Assembly (NCBI GenBank): GCA_964640665.1
Contig: CAZXHT010000004.1
Coordinates: 1-64,000, forward strand
DNA length: 64,000 bases
Direction of reading: 5' to 3'
From: DATKYQ01 sp964640665
Lineage (GTDB): Bacteria; Myxococcota; B64-G9
Of the stretch, positions 18,554 through 27,214 are shown piece after piece (position 1 is the stretch's first letter; each line of letters opens with the position of its first letter). Under the pieces are notes generated by a model. It worked only from the letters and a program-made list of their open reading frames with translations. It was not told the DNA's origin and did no database searches. Made by a program: the position numbers and the translations under genes.

Positions 18554-19930
18554 TTAATCGCTCTCACGCAGGCCGAACTCTTTCATTTTGTTTTGCAGGC
18601 TCTTGCGGCTTATCTTCAGGAGCCGGGCCGCCTGGGTGACGTTGCCTTTCGTCTCTGCGAGAGCCTTGACTATCAGATCTCTTTCCAGTTCGGCCGTGGC
18701 GTGCTTGACGATGTCCTTCATGGAGTGGTCTTCGTCCATGCTGGCCACCGACGGCGCGGCGTGCGAGTGATCCATGAGTTCTTCCGGCAGGTCGGCCTGC
18801 CGGATCACGGGGCCCTCGGCGAACAGGATGCTCCTCTCGATCACGTTTTCGAGTTCGCGAATGTTCCCCGGCCAGCGGTGGTTTGCCACGCGATTCAGGG
18901 CGTCTTGCGATATTTTCTCGATGGAACGGTCCAGCTTGAGGTTGAACTTGTCGATGAAATGCTTGACGAGCAAGGGGATATCTTCCCTGCGCTCGCGAAG
19001 CGGCGGCAGGTGAAGGGGTACCACGTTGAGGCGGTAATAGAGATCGTCGCGGAAATTGCCCTCCTCGACTTCTTTTTGCAGGTCGCGGTTAGTGGCCACC
19101 ACCAGGCGCACGTCGACCGCGATCGTGTGGATGCCGCCGACCCGCTCGAACTCGGCTTCCTGGATGGCCCTGAGCATCTTTACCTGCATGTCGACGGGAA
19201 CCTCGGCGATCTCATCGAGGAAAAGCGTGCCGCCGTCGGCTAGTTCGAATCGGCCCGGCTTAGCGCCGATTGCCCCGGTGAAGGCACCCCTCTCGTGGCC
19301 GAACAGCTCGCTTTCCATCAGCTCGCGCGGGATGGCGGCGCAGTTGATCTTGATGAACGGCCGTTTCTTTCGTGACGAGTTGTAGTGAAGCGCGGCTGCG
19401 ATCAGTTCCTTGCCCGTACCGCTCTCACCGGTGATCAATACGGTCGACGGCGTATCGGCCACCTTCTCGATGATTTCGTAGACATCTTTCATCTTCTGCG
19501 TCTGGCCGATGATACGGTAGCGTCCCTGCTCGTCCGCCTGAGTATGGAAGTCGCGCCGCGAGAGGCTTTCGGTTTTGACTGCCTTGGCGACCGTGACGAT
19601 CAGGTCGCTTTTCTCGAAGGGCTTTGTGATGTAGTCGAACGCTCCCGATTTGAGCGCCTGGACTGCGTTGTCGACCGTTCCGTGGGCTGTGATGATAATC
19701 ACCGGCACTTGCGGCTGGTTACGCTGGACGTAATCCAGGATCTGAAGTCCATCCACCTTGGGCATCTTCAGGTCGGTGACGACTACCTGGACGGCGCCCG
19801 CGGAGAGACGCGCAATGGCCTCCTCGCCGTCACGCGCACTGATGACCTCGTAGCCCTCTTTCTGCAGCGTGGCGGAAAGCACCCGGCGAATGTTTTGCTC
19901 GTCGTCAGCGACGAGAATCGTCGCACTCAT
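18554..19930 (-). CDS. NtrC-family sigma54-dependent response regulator
   Basis: 458 residues in the full three-domain layout. Receiver domain at 1-120 has acidic pocket D-D-E (9-11), phospho-acceptor Asp53 in V-T-D-L-K-M-P, and a conserved Lys in the K-P-F motif. The AAA+ domain at about 140-375 has Walker A G-E-S-G-T-G-K-E, the sigma54-contact loop G-A-F-T-G-A, and Walker B G-G-T-L-F-L-D-E. The Fis-type helix-turn-helix is at about 415-455 (N-V-T-Q-A-A-R-L-L-K-I-S). It should activate sigma54 promoters when phosphorylated. It overlaps the upstream kinase gene by 4 bases, so the two form a pair. The overall pairing resembles NtrC/PrsR-like systems. Targets are unknown; I saw no clear -24/-12 promoter in the window. 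Confidence 0.93.
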   Translation of the reverse strand: MSATILVADDEQNIRRVLSATLQKEGYEVISARDGEEAIARLSAGAVQVVVTDLKMPKVDGLQILDYVQRNQPQVPVIIITAHGTVDNAVQALKSGAFDYITKPFEKSDLIVTVAKAVKTESLSRRDFHTQADEQGRYRIIGQTQKMKDVYEIIEKVADTPSTVLITGESGTGKELIAAALHYNSSRKKRPFIKINCAAIPRELMESELFGHERGAFTGAIGAKPGRFELADGGTLFLDEIAEVPVDMQVKMLRAIQEAEFERVGGIHTIAVDVRLVVATNRDLQKEVEEGNFRDDLYYRLNVVPLHLPPLRERREDIPLLVKHFIDKFNLKLDRSIEKISQDALNRVANHRWPGNIRELENVIERSILFAEGPVIRQADLPEELMDHSHAAPSVASMDEDHSMKDIVKHATAELERDLIVKALAETKGNVTQAARLLKISRKSLQNKMKEFGLRESD

Positions 19931-22107
19931 GAACCCTCTTTACTATCCCCGTTGGGAAATGGCAAGCCGGCCCGGGCGATCTCCTTGTCACCCGGCGCTG
20001 TCTCGCCCTGGAGGGCGGAATCCTGGGCGGGGCGAGTCGTGTCCGGGCTGCAGGGAAACACAATGGTGAACGTCGACCCTTTTTCTTCCTCGGTGCGAAT
20101 CTTGATGCTGCCGCCGTGATGCTCCACTATACGTTGGGAGATGGCGAGCCCCAGACCCGTTCCGCGCTCCTTTGTGGTGAAGAAAGGTACGAAAATGCGT
20201 CCGAGAGTCTGGGCGGTAATGCCGCGTCCCGTGTCGCTTATGATTATCTCGAGCGATGCGGATGAGCCGCCGGCGTTCGACCAGGAGCCGCGTTCGTCTC
20301 CGCGCTGGCGTGTTTTCACACTCAGGACGCCTCCTGAAGGCATCGCTTCTGTGGCGTTGTTTAGAAGATTCAAAAGTACCTGGGTTAACTGTTGGGCATT
20401 TGTCAGCAGGGGAGGAAGATCGTCCTGCAGTTCGAGGCGCAACTCGATTCCCTTCTCGGAAAGATTGGTAGATACCAGGCGCAGCGTTTTCTCGACGACC
20501 TCATTGACGGCCGTCGACTTTATCGGGGCCTGGAACGGCCGGGCATAGTCGAGAAACTGGTTCACCACCAGATTGAGGCGATCGGTTTCCTCGATGATGA
20601 TGCGCAGGAACTCGGATGCGTCCTCACCGACTGCCGCGGGGTCGAGGTACTGCGCCGCTCCCTTGATGGCGCCCAGGGGGTTGCGTATTTCGTGCGCCAG
20701 GCCGGCCGACATCTCTCCGAGTACCGCCAGGCGATCTCTTTCGCGAACCCTCTCGAACATTTTTGAGTTCTCGATGTTGATGGCCATCTGTTCCCCGACG
20801 GCCATCATCCTGGCAATTTCCTCGGTGGAGTAACTCTCGGCCCCGCTCTCGTAAAGCAGGTTCCACAGGCCGAGGATCTCGTTTTGCCCGACCAGCGGGA
20901 CGCAGATGCCGGCCTTCATGTGATCGAGCGTCGCCAGCACCTGCGCGGCGTTCTTGACCTCTTTGGATGGTTCGCTGTCGGAGAGGGTCTCCTGTTCGGA
21001 CAGAAGCCTCTCGAATCTCTCGGCCAGGACAACTGTCGGGGTTTTCTTGAGCTGCTCGAAGAAGGCGCGGTGGGTCGCGACGTCAATCCTGGCCGGCGCC
21101 CCCGACCCCCGGGAGCCCACCAGGTAGTAGCCGGCTCCTCCGTCCTCCTCAAAATAGACGCTGGCGCGGCTGAAACGCATGCTCTCGTAAAGGGTATCGA
21201 GCATGACCGTGGTCATCTGCTTGAGATCGATGATGTTGGCGATCTCGCGCCTGAGGTCATCCAGCTTGCGTCTCAGTTCGTAGCGCTCGCGGAAGAAGAG
21301 CAGGTTGGTGCTGCCCTCGACCTTGTCGCGCAGCGGCTCGAAGAGGATCAGGATGACAAACGAAGCCACGAAGGTCTGAAACAGGGAGACCTCGGGTGAA
21401 CCGCCGGCCCACAGTACCAGCACGCCGAACACGACGGCCAGGATCAAGGCGACCGACATGAGCACCAGCCCGCGCCCGAGCAGCTCCTGGATGTCGAGCA
21501 GGCGATACTTGAGCAGGCTCTGACTGAGGAAATAGAGAAAGAACAGCGACACTAGATCGCCCCAGGTTCGCAGGAACTTCAGCGGACCGGGAAGCATGCC
21601 CAGCATCACGAAGGTGACGGCAGCCAGCATGACGATCTGGAAGATGCGCAGCCTGATTCGCTCGCGGTGCGAGGAAAGCTCGAGGTAGCGCACGTGGGCC
21701 AGGTAGGAGCAAAGGTAGAGCACGCAGAAGAGGTAGACCAGGATGGATGCGAGCGTCACCTGGTGGAGTCCGATGGGGGTGAACAGGGAGACGATCGCCA
21801 AGCCGGACAGGACGTAAGAGGCGCGCAGGTAGGGGCGCACGACGGTCGGATCTTTCCACAGGAAGTGTCCGAAGAATAGCAGCGAGGTGACCGGAAGCAG
21901 CGCCGCGGAGGCCAGGTCCACCAGTAGCCAGAGGTGTACCCCTGAGAAACGGGCAAAGAAAGAGGCAAAAAAGTGCGCGAACAGGTTGGCGCAGAAAACG
22001 ATAAACAGTCGGTTGACCAGCACCCGCCGACCGCGCAGCAAAACCGACGTGGCCACGGCGACCGAGACGATGGCCGCAAGCAAGCCGCTCTGAGCTTCCA
22101 GGTTCAC
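19927..22107 (-). CDS. Multi-pass membrane sensor histidine kinase with GAF domain
   Basis: 726 residues from a GTG start at 22107. The first 270 residues hold about eight hydrophobic helices; a GAF-like domain follows at about 295-450; then the dimerisation/phosphoacceptor domain with H-box L-A-H-E-I-R-N-P-L-G (His about 471); then an HATPase_c domain with N-box (N-L-L-N-N-A-T-E-A), G1 (D-T-G-R-G-I) and G2 (G-T-G-L-G-L-A-I). The end is a hydrophilic tail. This architecture, many helices followed by GAF and kinase, is like PrsK and related proteins, though no PEP-CTERM/exosortase gene is seen here. It should phosphorylate Asp53 of the adjacent NtrC-type regulator, whose gene overlaps by 4 bases. 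The stimulus is unknown. Confidence 0.9.
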   Translation of the reverse strand: MNLEAQSGLLAAIVSVAVATSVLLRGRRVLVNRLFIVFCANLFAHFFASFFARFSGVHLWLLVDLASAALLPVTSLLFFGHFLWKDPTVVRPYLRASYVLSGLAIVSLFTPIGLHQVTLASILVYLFCVLYLCSYLAHVRYLELSSHRERIRLRIFQIVMLAAVTFVMLGMLPGPLKFLRTWGDLVSLFFLYFLSQSLLKYRLLDIQELLGRGLVLMSVALILAVVFGVLVLWAGGSPEVSLFQTFVASFVILILFEPLRDKVEGSTNLLFFRERYELRRKLDDLRREIANIIDLKQMTTVMLDTLYESMRFSRASVYFEEDGGAGYYLVGSRGSGAPARIDVATHRAFFEQLKKTPTVVLAERFERLLSEQETLSDSEPSKEVKNAAQVLATLDHMKAGICVPLVGQNEILGLWNLLYESGAESYSTEEIARMMAVGEQMAINIENSKMFERVRERDRLAVLGEMSAGLAHEIRNPLGAIKGAAQYLDPAAVGEDASEFLRIIIEETDRLNLVVNQFLDYARPFQAPIKSTAVNEVVEKTLRLVSTNLSEKGIELRLELQDDLPPLLTNAQQLTQVLLNLLNNATEAMPSGGVLSVKTRQRGDERGSWSNAGGSSASLEIIISDTGRGITAQTLGRIFVPFFTTKERGTGLGLAISQRIVEHHGGSIKIRTEEEKGSTFTIVFPCSPDTTRPAQDSALQGETAPGDKEIARAGLPFPNGDSKEGS

Positions 22108-22164
22108 GCCTGAGTTGTATCACCCGCCTCCGTGTTCGGGCAAGATCTTGCGGTTCGTATTATC

Positions 22165-22193
22165 TTGACCCTAACACGATCTGATAATATTCT
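22165..22193 (+). promoter_or_regulatory. Candidate promoter of the selA operon
   Basis: TTGACC (22165-22170) and TATTCT (22188-22193) are 17 bases apart and end about 30 bases before the TTG start of selA. It lies in the divergent region between the kinase and selA. Confidence 0.45.
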
Positions 22194-22224
22194 CGCATGG
22201 TTATAGCGGCAGGAGGAGCTTCGT

Positions 22225-23649
22225 TTGGCTGATGACGTCAACGAAATTTTGCGCCGATTGCCGGCGGTGGATGCGGTTTTGTCGCAGGTGGACATCGTTG
22301 CCCTGTTCGATCAATACCCACGCTCACTGGTTGTCGAGGGAGTGCGCCGAGTTCTGCGTAACAGGCGTGCCGTTCTCATTCGCGGTGAATCGGCGGATGA
22401 GAGACCCGTTACCGCGAACGAGGTGGCCGCGGCAATCGCCGACTGGAACACGCCGGAACTGCGTCCGGTGATCAATGCCACCGGGGTTGTCATACACACG
22501 AACCTGGGGCGGTCTCCGATCTCTCGGGATGCGGCCACGGCCGTCGCACGGGTGGCCGCGGGTTATTCCAACCTCGAGATGAACCTGGAAAGCGGCAAAC
22601 GCGGAAGCCGCATGGACGTCATCCGGGAGATCCTGTTGGAACGCAGCGGTGCCGAGGATGCGCTGGTCGTCAACAACAACGCCGCAGCCGTTTACCTCGC
22701 GCTGCGTGTGCTGGCTGCAGGGCGTGAGGTTGTCGTCTCCCGCGGAGAACTGATCGAGATCGGCGGCAGCTTCAGGATTCCAGATGTCATGGCGGCTTCC
22801 GGGGCCGTACTGCGCGAGGTGGGCACGACAAACAGGACCCGCTTGGAAGACTATCGCCGGGCTATTGGTCCGCAGACGGCTCTCTTGCTCAAGGTGCATC
22901 GCTCAAACTTCGAGATGGTCGGCTTTACCGAGGAGGCCCCACCGGACGAACTGGCGCGGCTGGCTCGCGAAAATCGCATTCCAATGCTTGTTGACATGGG
23001 CTGGGGCACTTTTCTCGATAGTCTGCCGCAAGACTTGGGAGCCTATCAGACACCGGGAGAGTTGCTGGAGATGGGAGTCGATCTCGTCTGCTTCAGCGGA
23101 GATAAAATGCTCGGGGGACCGCAGTGCGGCATTCTACTCGGCAGACGAAACCTGGTGCGGCTTCTTTCGAGCGACCCGATGGCCCGCGCGCTGAGGGTCG
23201 GAAAAATTACCCTGGCGGCGCTGTGGCACACGCTCGCCTACTACCGGGACAGTGCCCTGGCCGCCCGCTCTCTTCCAGTGCTGTCCATGCTGCTGGTCGA
23301 GCCAGGGGATCTCGAGGCGCGGGCCAAACGTCTGCTTTCGGAGATCAATGAAGCTTGTCCGAGCATTGCTGCCGAGGTAGTTCCGGTGGCCGGCCAGGTC
23401 GGGGGCGGCGCAATGCCGCTTGTCGAGCTAAACGGGTTCGCGGTCGCCCTGGACCCGCCGGACGGCGATGCCAGGGCGCTGGCGGCAGCACTGCGCACGG
23501 GAGATCCCCCGGTGCTGGCCCGCCTGCAGAACGAACATGTTATCCTGGATGTCCGGACGGTGTTTGAAGCCGAACAGCTCCATCTGCTTGCCGGCGCGGT
23601 CCGGACGGCCGCCGAGTACGGGTCGTTGCGGCAACTGGAGTCTCGATGA
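22225..23649 (+). CDS. selA: L-seryl-tRNA(Sec) selenium transferase
   Basis: 474 residues, the usual SelA length. SelA is a PLP enzyme that converts Ser-tRNA(Sec) into Sec-tRNA(Sec) using selenophosphate. Visible hallmarks: I-N-A-T-G-V-V-I-H-T-N-L-G-R, the Y-S-N-L-E-M-N-L-E-S-G-K-R-G-S-R segment, V-N-N-N-A-A-A-V, K-V-H-R-S-N-F, and the PLP Lys294 in S-G-D-K-M-L-G-G-P-Q. The start is TTG at 22225, eight to nine bases after AGGAGG; the protein begins M-A-D-D-V-N. The next gene starts in its stop codon (ATGA at 23646). selB, selD and tRNA-Sec are not in the window, nor did I identify a selenoprotein here. Presence implies the cell makes selenocysteine proteins, provided those partners exist elsewhere. 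Confidence 0.96.
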   Translation: MADDVNEILRRLPAVDAVLSQVDIVALFDQYPRSLVVEGVRRVLRNRRAVLIRGESADERPVTANEVAAAIADWNTPELRPVINATGVVIHTNLGRSPISRDAATAVARVAAGYSNLEMNLESGKRGSRMDVIREILLERSGAEDALVVNNNAAAVYLALRVLAAGREVVVSRGELIEIGGSFRIPDVMAASGAVLREVGTTNRTRLEDYRRAIGPQTALLLKVHRSNFEMVGFTEEAPPDELARLARENRIPMLVDMGWGTFLDSLPQDLGAYQTPGELLEMGVDLVCFSGDKMLGGPQCGILLGRRNLVRLLSSDPMARALRVGKITLAALWHTLAYYRDSALAARSLPVLSMLLVEPGDLEARAKRLLSEINEACPSIAAEVVPVAGQVGGGAMPLVELNGFAVALDPPDGDARALAAALRTGDPPVLARLQNEHVILDVRTVFEAEQLHLLAGAVRTAAEYGSLRQLESR

Positions 23650-24623
23650 ACGACGAATCCGGTAAGCCAGATGATGCGCCGGGGGCGCCGGCTCCGGATA
23701 GCTTCATCGTGGCCATCGGCGGCGGCAAGGGTGGTATCGGAAAATCGCTGCTTACCGCAAACCTTGGTATTTGCTTCGCTAAAAGCCGCAAAAGGGTCGT
23801 GCTGATCGACGCGGATCTCGGTGGCGCCAACCTGCACACCTGCCTGGGAATCGACCTGCCGGAGATTTCTCTTTCCGATTTCGTCAGCCGGCGTGTGGAG
23901 ACGATCGAACAAACAATTGTCGATACGAGCATCGACGGACTTGGCTTGATAAGCGGGGCGCAAGACTTTCTGGGATCGGCCAACATCAAGTACACCCAGA
24001 AGCTGCGGGTACTTCGCCAGATAAAGCAATTGAAGGCGGATATAATCCTTCTGGATCTCGGTTCGGGAACATCGTTTAACGTGTTGGATTTCTTCATCAC
24101 CTCCCACGTGGGCATCGTCATGATCGTGCCCGAGCCGACCTCGCTGGAAAACAGTTACCGCTTTATCAGAAGCGCTTTCTACCGCCTGCTGCGCCATCGA
24201 GAGAAGAGCCGTCCATTCAGGAGCCTGATCGACGAGGCGATGCAAACCAACAACGCTAGCGGCATCAGGACCCCGTATGATCTGATCAGGGCGGTGAGCA
24301 AGATGGATCCCCAGAAGGGTGATAACTACAGGGCCTGGATGATGGCTTTCAGACCCTTGCTGGTTGTCAACCAGGTACGCTCGGACGAGGACGCCGAGTT
24401 GGGGCTCGCCGTTCGCCTGGTCTGCAGGAAGTACCTGGGCATCGATCTGGATTTCCTGGGTAACATCGCCTATGATGACGCCGTCTGGAAGGCTGTGCGT
24501 AGCCGTTCTGCGCTCTTGCAACAGGAGCCCGACTCCCCGATCGCCCGGAGCATCTGGGAGATTGCCCGCCAGGTAGGCAAACGGCTTGAAGAGGAACACG
24601 AACAGGTAGTAAATTTGCTATGA
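23646..24623 (+). CDS. MinD/FlhG-like P-loop ATPase
   Basis: 325 residues. A deviant Walker A, G-G-G-K-G-G-I-G-K-S, sits at about 25-34, followed by V-V-L-I-D-A-D-L-G-G-A-N-L-H and a third nucleotide-binding motif (I-I-L-L-D-L-G-S-G-T). This is the MinD/ParA/FlhG fold, of which FlhG and related proteins place polar or cell-surface structures. Its last third (R-S-L-I-D-E-A-M, V-N-Q-V-R-S-D-E-D) matches the branch seen in Deltaproteobacteria-type genomes. The C-terminus ends V-V-N-L-L and is weakly amphipathic, so a membrane-targeting helix is possible. It overlaps selA upstream and the J-like gene downstream by 4 bases each, so all three are translationally coupled. No flagellar gene is nearby, so a flagellar role is not supported. 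Confidence 0.85.
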   Translation: MNDESGKPDDAPGAPAPDSFIVAIGGGKGGIGKSLLTANLGICFAKSRKRVVLIDADLGGANLHTCLGIDLPEISLSDFVSRRVETIEQTIVDTSIDGLGLISGAQDFLGSANIKYTQKLRVLRQIKQLKADIILLDLGSGTSFNVLDFFITSHVGIVMIVPEPTSLENSYRFIRSAFYRLLRHREKSRPFRSLIDEAMQTNNASGIRTPYDLIRAVSKMDPQKGDNYRAWMMAFRPLLVVNQVRSDEDAELGLAVRLVCRKYLGIDLDFLGNIAYDDAVWKAVRSRSALLQQEPDSPIARSIWEIARQVGKRLEEEHEQVVNLL

Positions 24624-25450
24624 TGCGTGATTTCAGGGAACAGGATTACTACGAGCTGCTGGACGTGAAACCCCACGCTTCGCAGCAGGAATTGGAGAAT
24701 TCGTACCAGCGGGCGCGTCGTTTCTTCAATTCCGATTCAGTTGCCACCTATGCGCTTTTTCAGTCGGACGAGTTAGTCCTGCTAAGGCGCCGTATAGGCG
24801 AGGCCTACCGCGTGTTGATCGACCCTGAACGGCGTCGGCGTTACGATCGTGAGATGTTGAGGCTTGAGGGCGAGGAATGGCCTGGTGGTGAGCCGGACAC
24901 CGGCGACGAAGAAGGCAAAGGCGAGATGCAAACGTCTCCCGCAGACGAGCTGCAACTCTCGCTGAAGGTTGTCCGCGAACCGCCGGTCGCGGCACGGGAG
25001 AAAGCGGTGCCCGAGCCGGAGGAGAACCGGACTGAAATCAAGGCCGAGGTGGAAGACGGCCTGACCCGGCCATACGTCCGGGAAGCGGAGTGCGAGACGG
25101 AACCTGCAGGCCAGAAGCTCGCACAACCCATAGACGAAAAAGAGACGCCGGTCGAAGAGAAAGACCTGCCGGCGCTACCCCCTATCGGCGAGGAGACTGA
25201 GTACACGGGAGACTTCATCAGGAGTGTGCGCGAGGCGCGGGGGATTTCACTGGAGGAGATCGCCGATTCATCCAAGATAAGCATCTATTACTTGAGGAAG
25301 ATCGAAAGCGAAGAATTCGGTGAACTTCCCGCCAGGGTGTATGCGCGCGGATACCTGAAACAGATAGCCGTCATTCTCGGTCTTGATCCGGACGCGGTCG
25401 CCGTGAGCTATATGGGCCGCCTGAATTCGGTTTGCGACGAAGACAACTGA
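24620..25450 (+). CDS. J-like and RodZ-like helix-turn-helix fusion protein
   Basis: 276 residues. Residues 1-80 have the shape of a DnaJ domain (Y-Y-E-L-L-D-V..., A-Y-R-V-L-I-D-P-E-R-R-R-R-Y-D) but the HPD loop that stimulates Hsp70 is missing; the matching place reads F-F-N-S-D-S. Residues 81-185 are a Glu/Pro-rich, probably disordered linker. Residues about 195-270 are a helix-turn-helix like that of RodZ: F-I-R-S-V-R-E-A-R-G-I-S-L-E-E-I-A, Y-L-R-K-I-E, G-Y-L-K-Q-I. No membrane helix is seen, unlike full RodZ. The gene overlaps the ATPase gene by 4 bases, suggesting the two proteins work together, perhaps in positioning or assembly. A DNA-binding role is possible but RodZ HTH domains usually bind protein. 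Confidence 0.8.
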   Translation: MMRDFREQDYYELLDVKPHASQQELENSYQRARRFFNSDSVATYALFQSDELVLLRRRIGEAYRVLIDPERRRRYDREMLRLEGEEWPGGEPDTGDEEGKGEMQTSPADELQLSLKVVREPPVAAREKAVPEPEENRTEIKAEVEDGLTRPYVREAECETEPAGQKLAQPIDEKETPVEEKDLPALPPIGEETEYTGDFIRSVREARGISLEEIADSSKISIYYLRKIESEEFGELPARVYARGYLKQIAVILGLDPDAVAVSYMGRLNSVCDEDN

Positions 25451-25460
25451 GCGGCGGTTA

Positions 25461-25499
25461 GTGGCATTTTCGAATCGCTTTTTTATTCGTTAGTGCCAC
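25461..25499. terminator. Hairpin between convergent genes
   Basis: GTGGCA (25461-25466) and CGAAT (25471-25475) pair with ATTCG (25485-25489) and TGCCAC (25494-25499), leaving a T-rich loop and two 4-base internal mismatches. It lies between the ends of the selA operon and the PrpD-family gene and could stop transcription from both sides. There is no long T-run after it on either strand. Confidence 0.45.
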
Positions 25500-25521
25500 G
25501 TTATGCTGGCCTAATCAGTGT

Positions 25522-27180
25522 TCAGCCCACACACAGGTTTTCGGTGAGTTCCGCTAGGCTGTCTTCTTTTTCAAGATCGTCTATGAGATCGATGGCCCGC
25601 TGGGCCTTCTGCTCACCGAGCAGCGGGGTCGCGAGGTCCCTGAACTTTTTGCGCACCAGGCCCTTCGTCTCGGACGCGTCGCGGCCGGCCGCCCCGGCGG
25701 GGATGTCGACAGATGACACAATCTCGTGATTGCCGCTCAGGCGCAGGCTGATCTCGGTTCCGAAGGGCATGGGCATGTTCTCGAGATCGGCTTCGGCCAG
25801 GTCGAAAGAATGTGACTTGTCATGATCGCCGAACAGGTGTTCGATGCCGCCCCGGGCAACACCGGGGGCATGTGCCCATAGGAAGGCGCCGATTTTCAAA
25901 AGGTCCTTCGGACCGGGCAGCAGGCTGCCACCGAGTTGGCGCCCGGCCTCGTTGCGCACCGCTAATAGCTTTCTGAGATCGATTTCACCCAGCAATTCCC
26001 GCAGCGGCAAGTGCTTAGATATCTTTTCGAGCACGGAAAGCGTCTGCTTCCAGTCGTGTACTACCTCGATCTTTCCCGCCAGCGCCAGGATCTCGTCCCG
26101 CCGGGCCGAGATCTCCTCTTCCTGTAGCTCATGAGGCGTCAGGCGCCCCATGATCAAGCCGAGGGCGAGGCTGTGTGGCAGCGAGAAGTTGATACGCACG
26201 GGAGCCAGCCGGTCGGGCCGGTCGCCGCCAGGCGCCGAGCCGAGCCTGTTCATCTCACTGCCTAACAGATTTGTGCGAACGGTCATAGCGACTACATCCG
26301 CAGGTTTCAAAGGGCGATGATGTTGCCGCTCGAATTGTTGCATTGCATCGAAGAGAGCCTCGAGCGCGCTGCCGAGGTAGGCGCAGCCAGGATAGATCTT
26401 GAACGACAACGTGTCGCTCACCCATGAGCGGCCGAAGCCGGTGAACATGCCCTTGAGAAAGTGATGCGAGAAATGCTCGCCGAAGCCGAGTTCACTGTCG
26501 AGGATATCGAGCGGTCCGGTCAGGTTCCAGGAAGCGGCCAGGGCCGAGAGAATGCCGTCCCGGGCGGGGAAAGCGGCCGAGAACAGCTTGGAATCGGGTC
26601 CCATGAACCCGGGCCACATGGCGAAGGGCGGTTGGTAGAGCGAAATGGCTGTTGCGTGGGCCGTCTGTCCGGCATCGAGGTTCATCAGCCTGGAGACGGC
26701 GCTGGCGGCGGCCGGAGCGTGCAGATGCGTCCAGAGCTGGCCGTTCTGCGGGCCCAGCACGACGCTGGCGCCCAGGCGCCCGCCGACCTCATTTGCGATG
26801 ATCTGCGAAAGCAGGAGATCCTTGCCGCTAAGCCCCGATTCCTGCGCGAAGCCCAGGCCGGCCAGCACTGATGAATGGCCGGTGTGACCCAAAAACAGGT
26901 AGTCGTCGTAGTCGAGGGCCATGGAGGCGGCCGCATTGGCCACCACCGCAACGGTCGGCGAAGTGCGCTCTCCCTGCGGGAAGACGACGCTGCGGCCGTT
27001 GGCCCGCGTACTCATGATGATCTCCCGGATGGCCCGCGCGGCCCGGGTAGGATAGCCCGCGTAGACGGCGGCCATGACCGAGAGAATCTGCAGCTTGGCC
27101 TTCGAGACCACCCGCGGGGGAATGTCTTCGAACCGTAAAGAACTCGACCAGGCGGCTATACGTTCGACTATCGTGTCCAT
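25522..27180 (-). CDS. MmgE/PrpD family protein
   Basis: 552 residues. The N-terminal half matches the all-helical MmgE/PrpD fold of 2-methylcitrate dehydratases and aconitate decarboxylases: A-A-W-S-S-S-L-R-F-E-D-I-P-P-R-V, the D-Y-D-D-Y-L-F-L-G-H-T-G-H-S-S-V stretch with its conserved Asp and His, and Y-P-G-C-A-Y near residue 265. It is somewhat longer than the usual 450-490 residues because of an insertion in the middle and a hydrophilic tail. In the propionate pathway PrpD dehydrates 2-methylcitrate, but no prpB or prpC is present here, so the substrate is open. It is last in a minus-strand run with pckA and the DedA gene, 34 bases below the latter. Confidence 0.85.
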   Translation of the reverse strand: MDTIVERIAAWSSSLRFEDIPPRVVSKAKLQILSVMAAVYAGYPTRAARAIREIIMSTRANGRSVVFPQGERTSPTVAVVANAAASMALDYDDYLFLGHTGHSSVLAGLGFAQESGLSGKDLLLSQIIANEVGGRLGASVVLGPQNGQLWTHLHAPAAASAVSRLMNLDAGQTAHATAISLYQPPFAMWPGFMGPDSKLFSAAFPARDGILSALAASWNLTGPLDILDSELGFGEHFSHHFLKGMFTGFGRSWVSDTLSFKIYPGCAYLGSALEALFDAMQQFERQHHRPLKPADVVAMTVRTNLLGSEMNRLGSAPGGDRPDRLAPVRINFSLPHSLALGLIMGRLTPHELQEEEISARRDEILALAGKIEVVHDWKQTLSVLEKISKHLPLRELLGEIDLRKLLAVRNEAGRQLGGSLLPGPKDLLKIGAFLWAHAPGVARGGIEHLFGDHDKSHSFDLAEADLENMPMPFGTEISLRLSGNHEIVSSVDIPAGAAGRDASETKGLVRKKFRDLATPLLGEQKAQRAIDLIDDLEKEDSLAELTENLCVG

Positions 27181-27214
27181 GGGAGTGGCTGTCTAGCACG
27201 TAAGACGAGAACGG

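Noticed and set aside
18554..22107. A PEP-CTERM/exosortase signalling system, suggested by the PrsK-like kinase layout
   Set aside because: No exosortase, EPS gene or PEP-CTERM tail is present in the window; the layout alone is not enough.
23241..24599. 452-residue minus-strand open frame over selA and the MinD-like gene
   Set aside because: Both plus-strand genes are certain; the antisense product matches nothing and has no sensible start signal.
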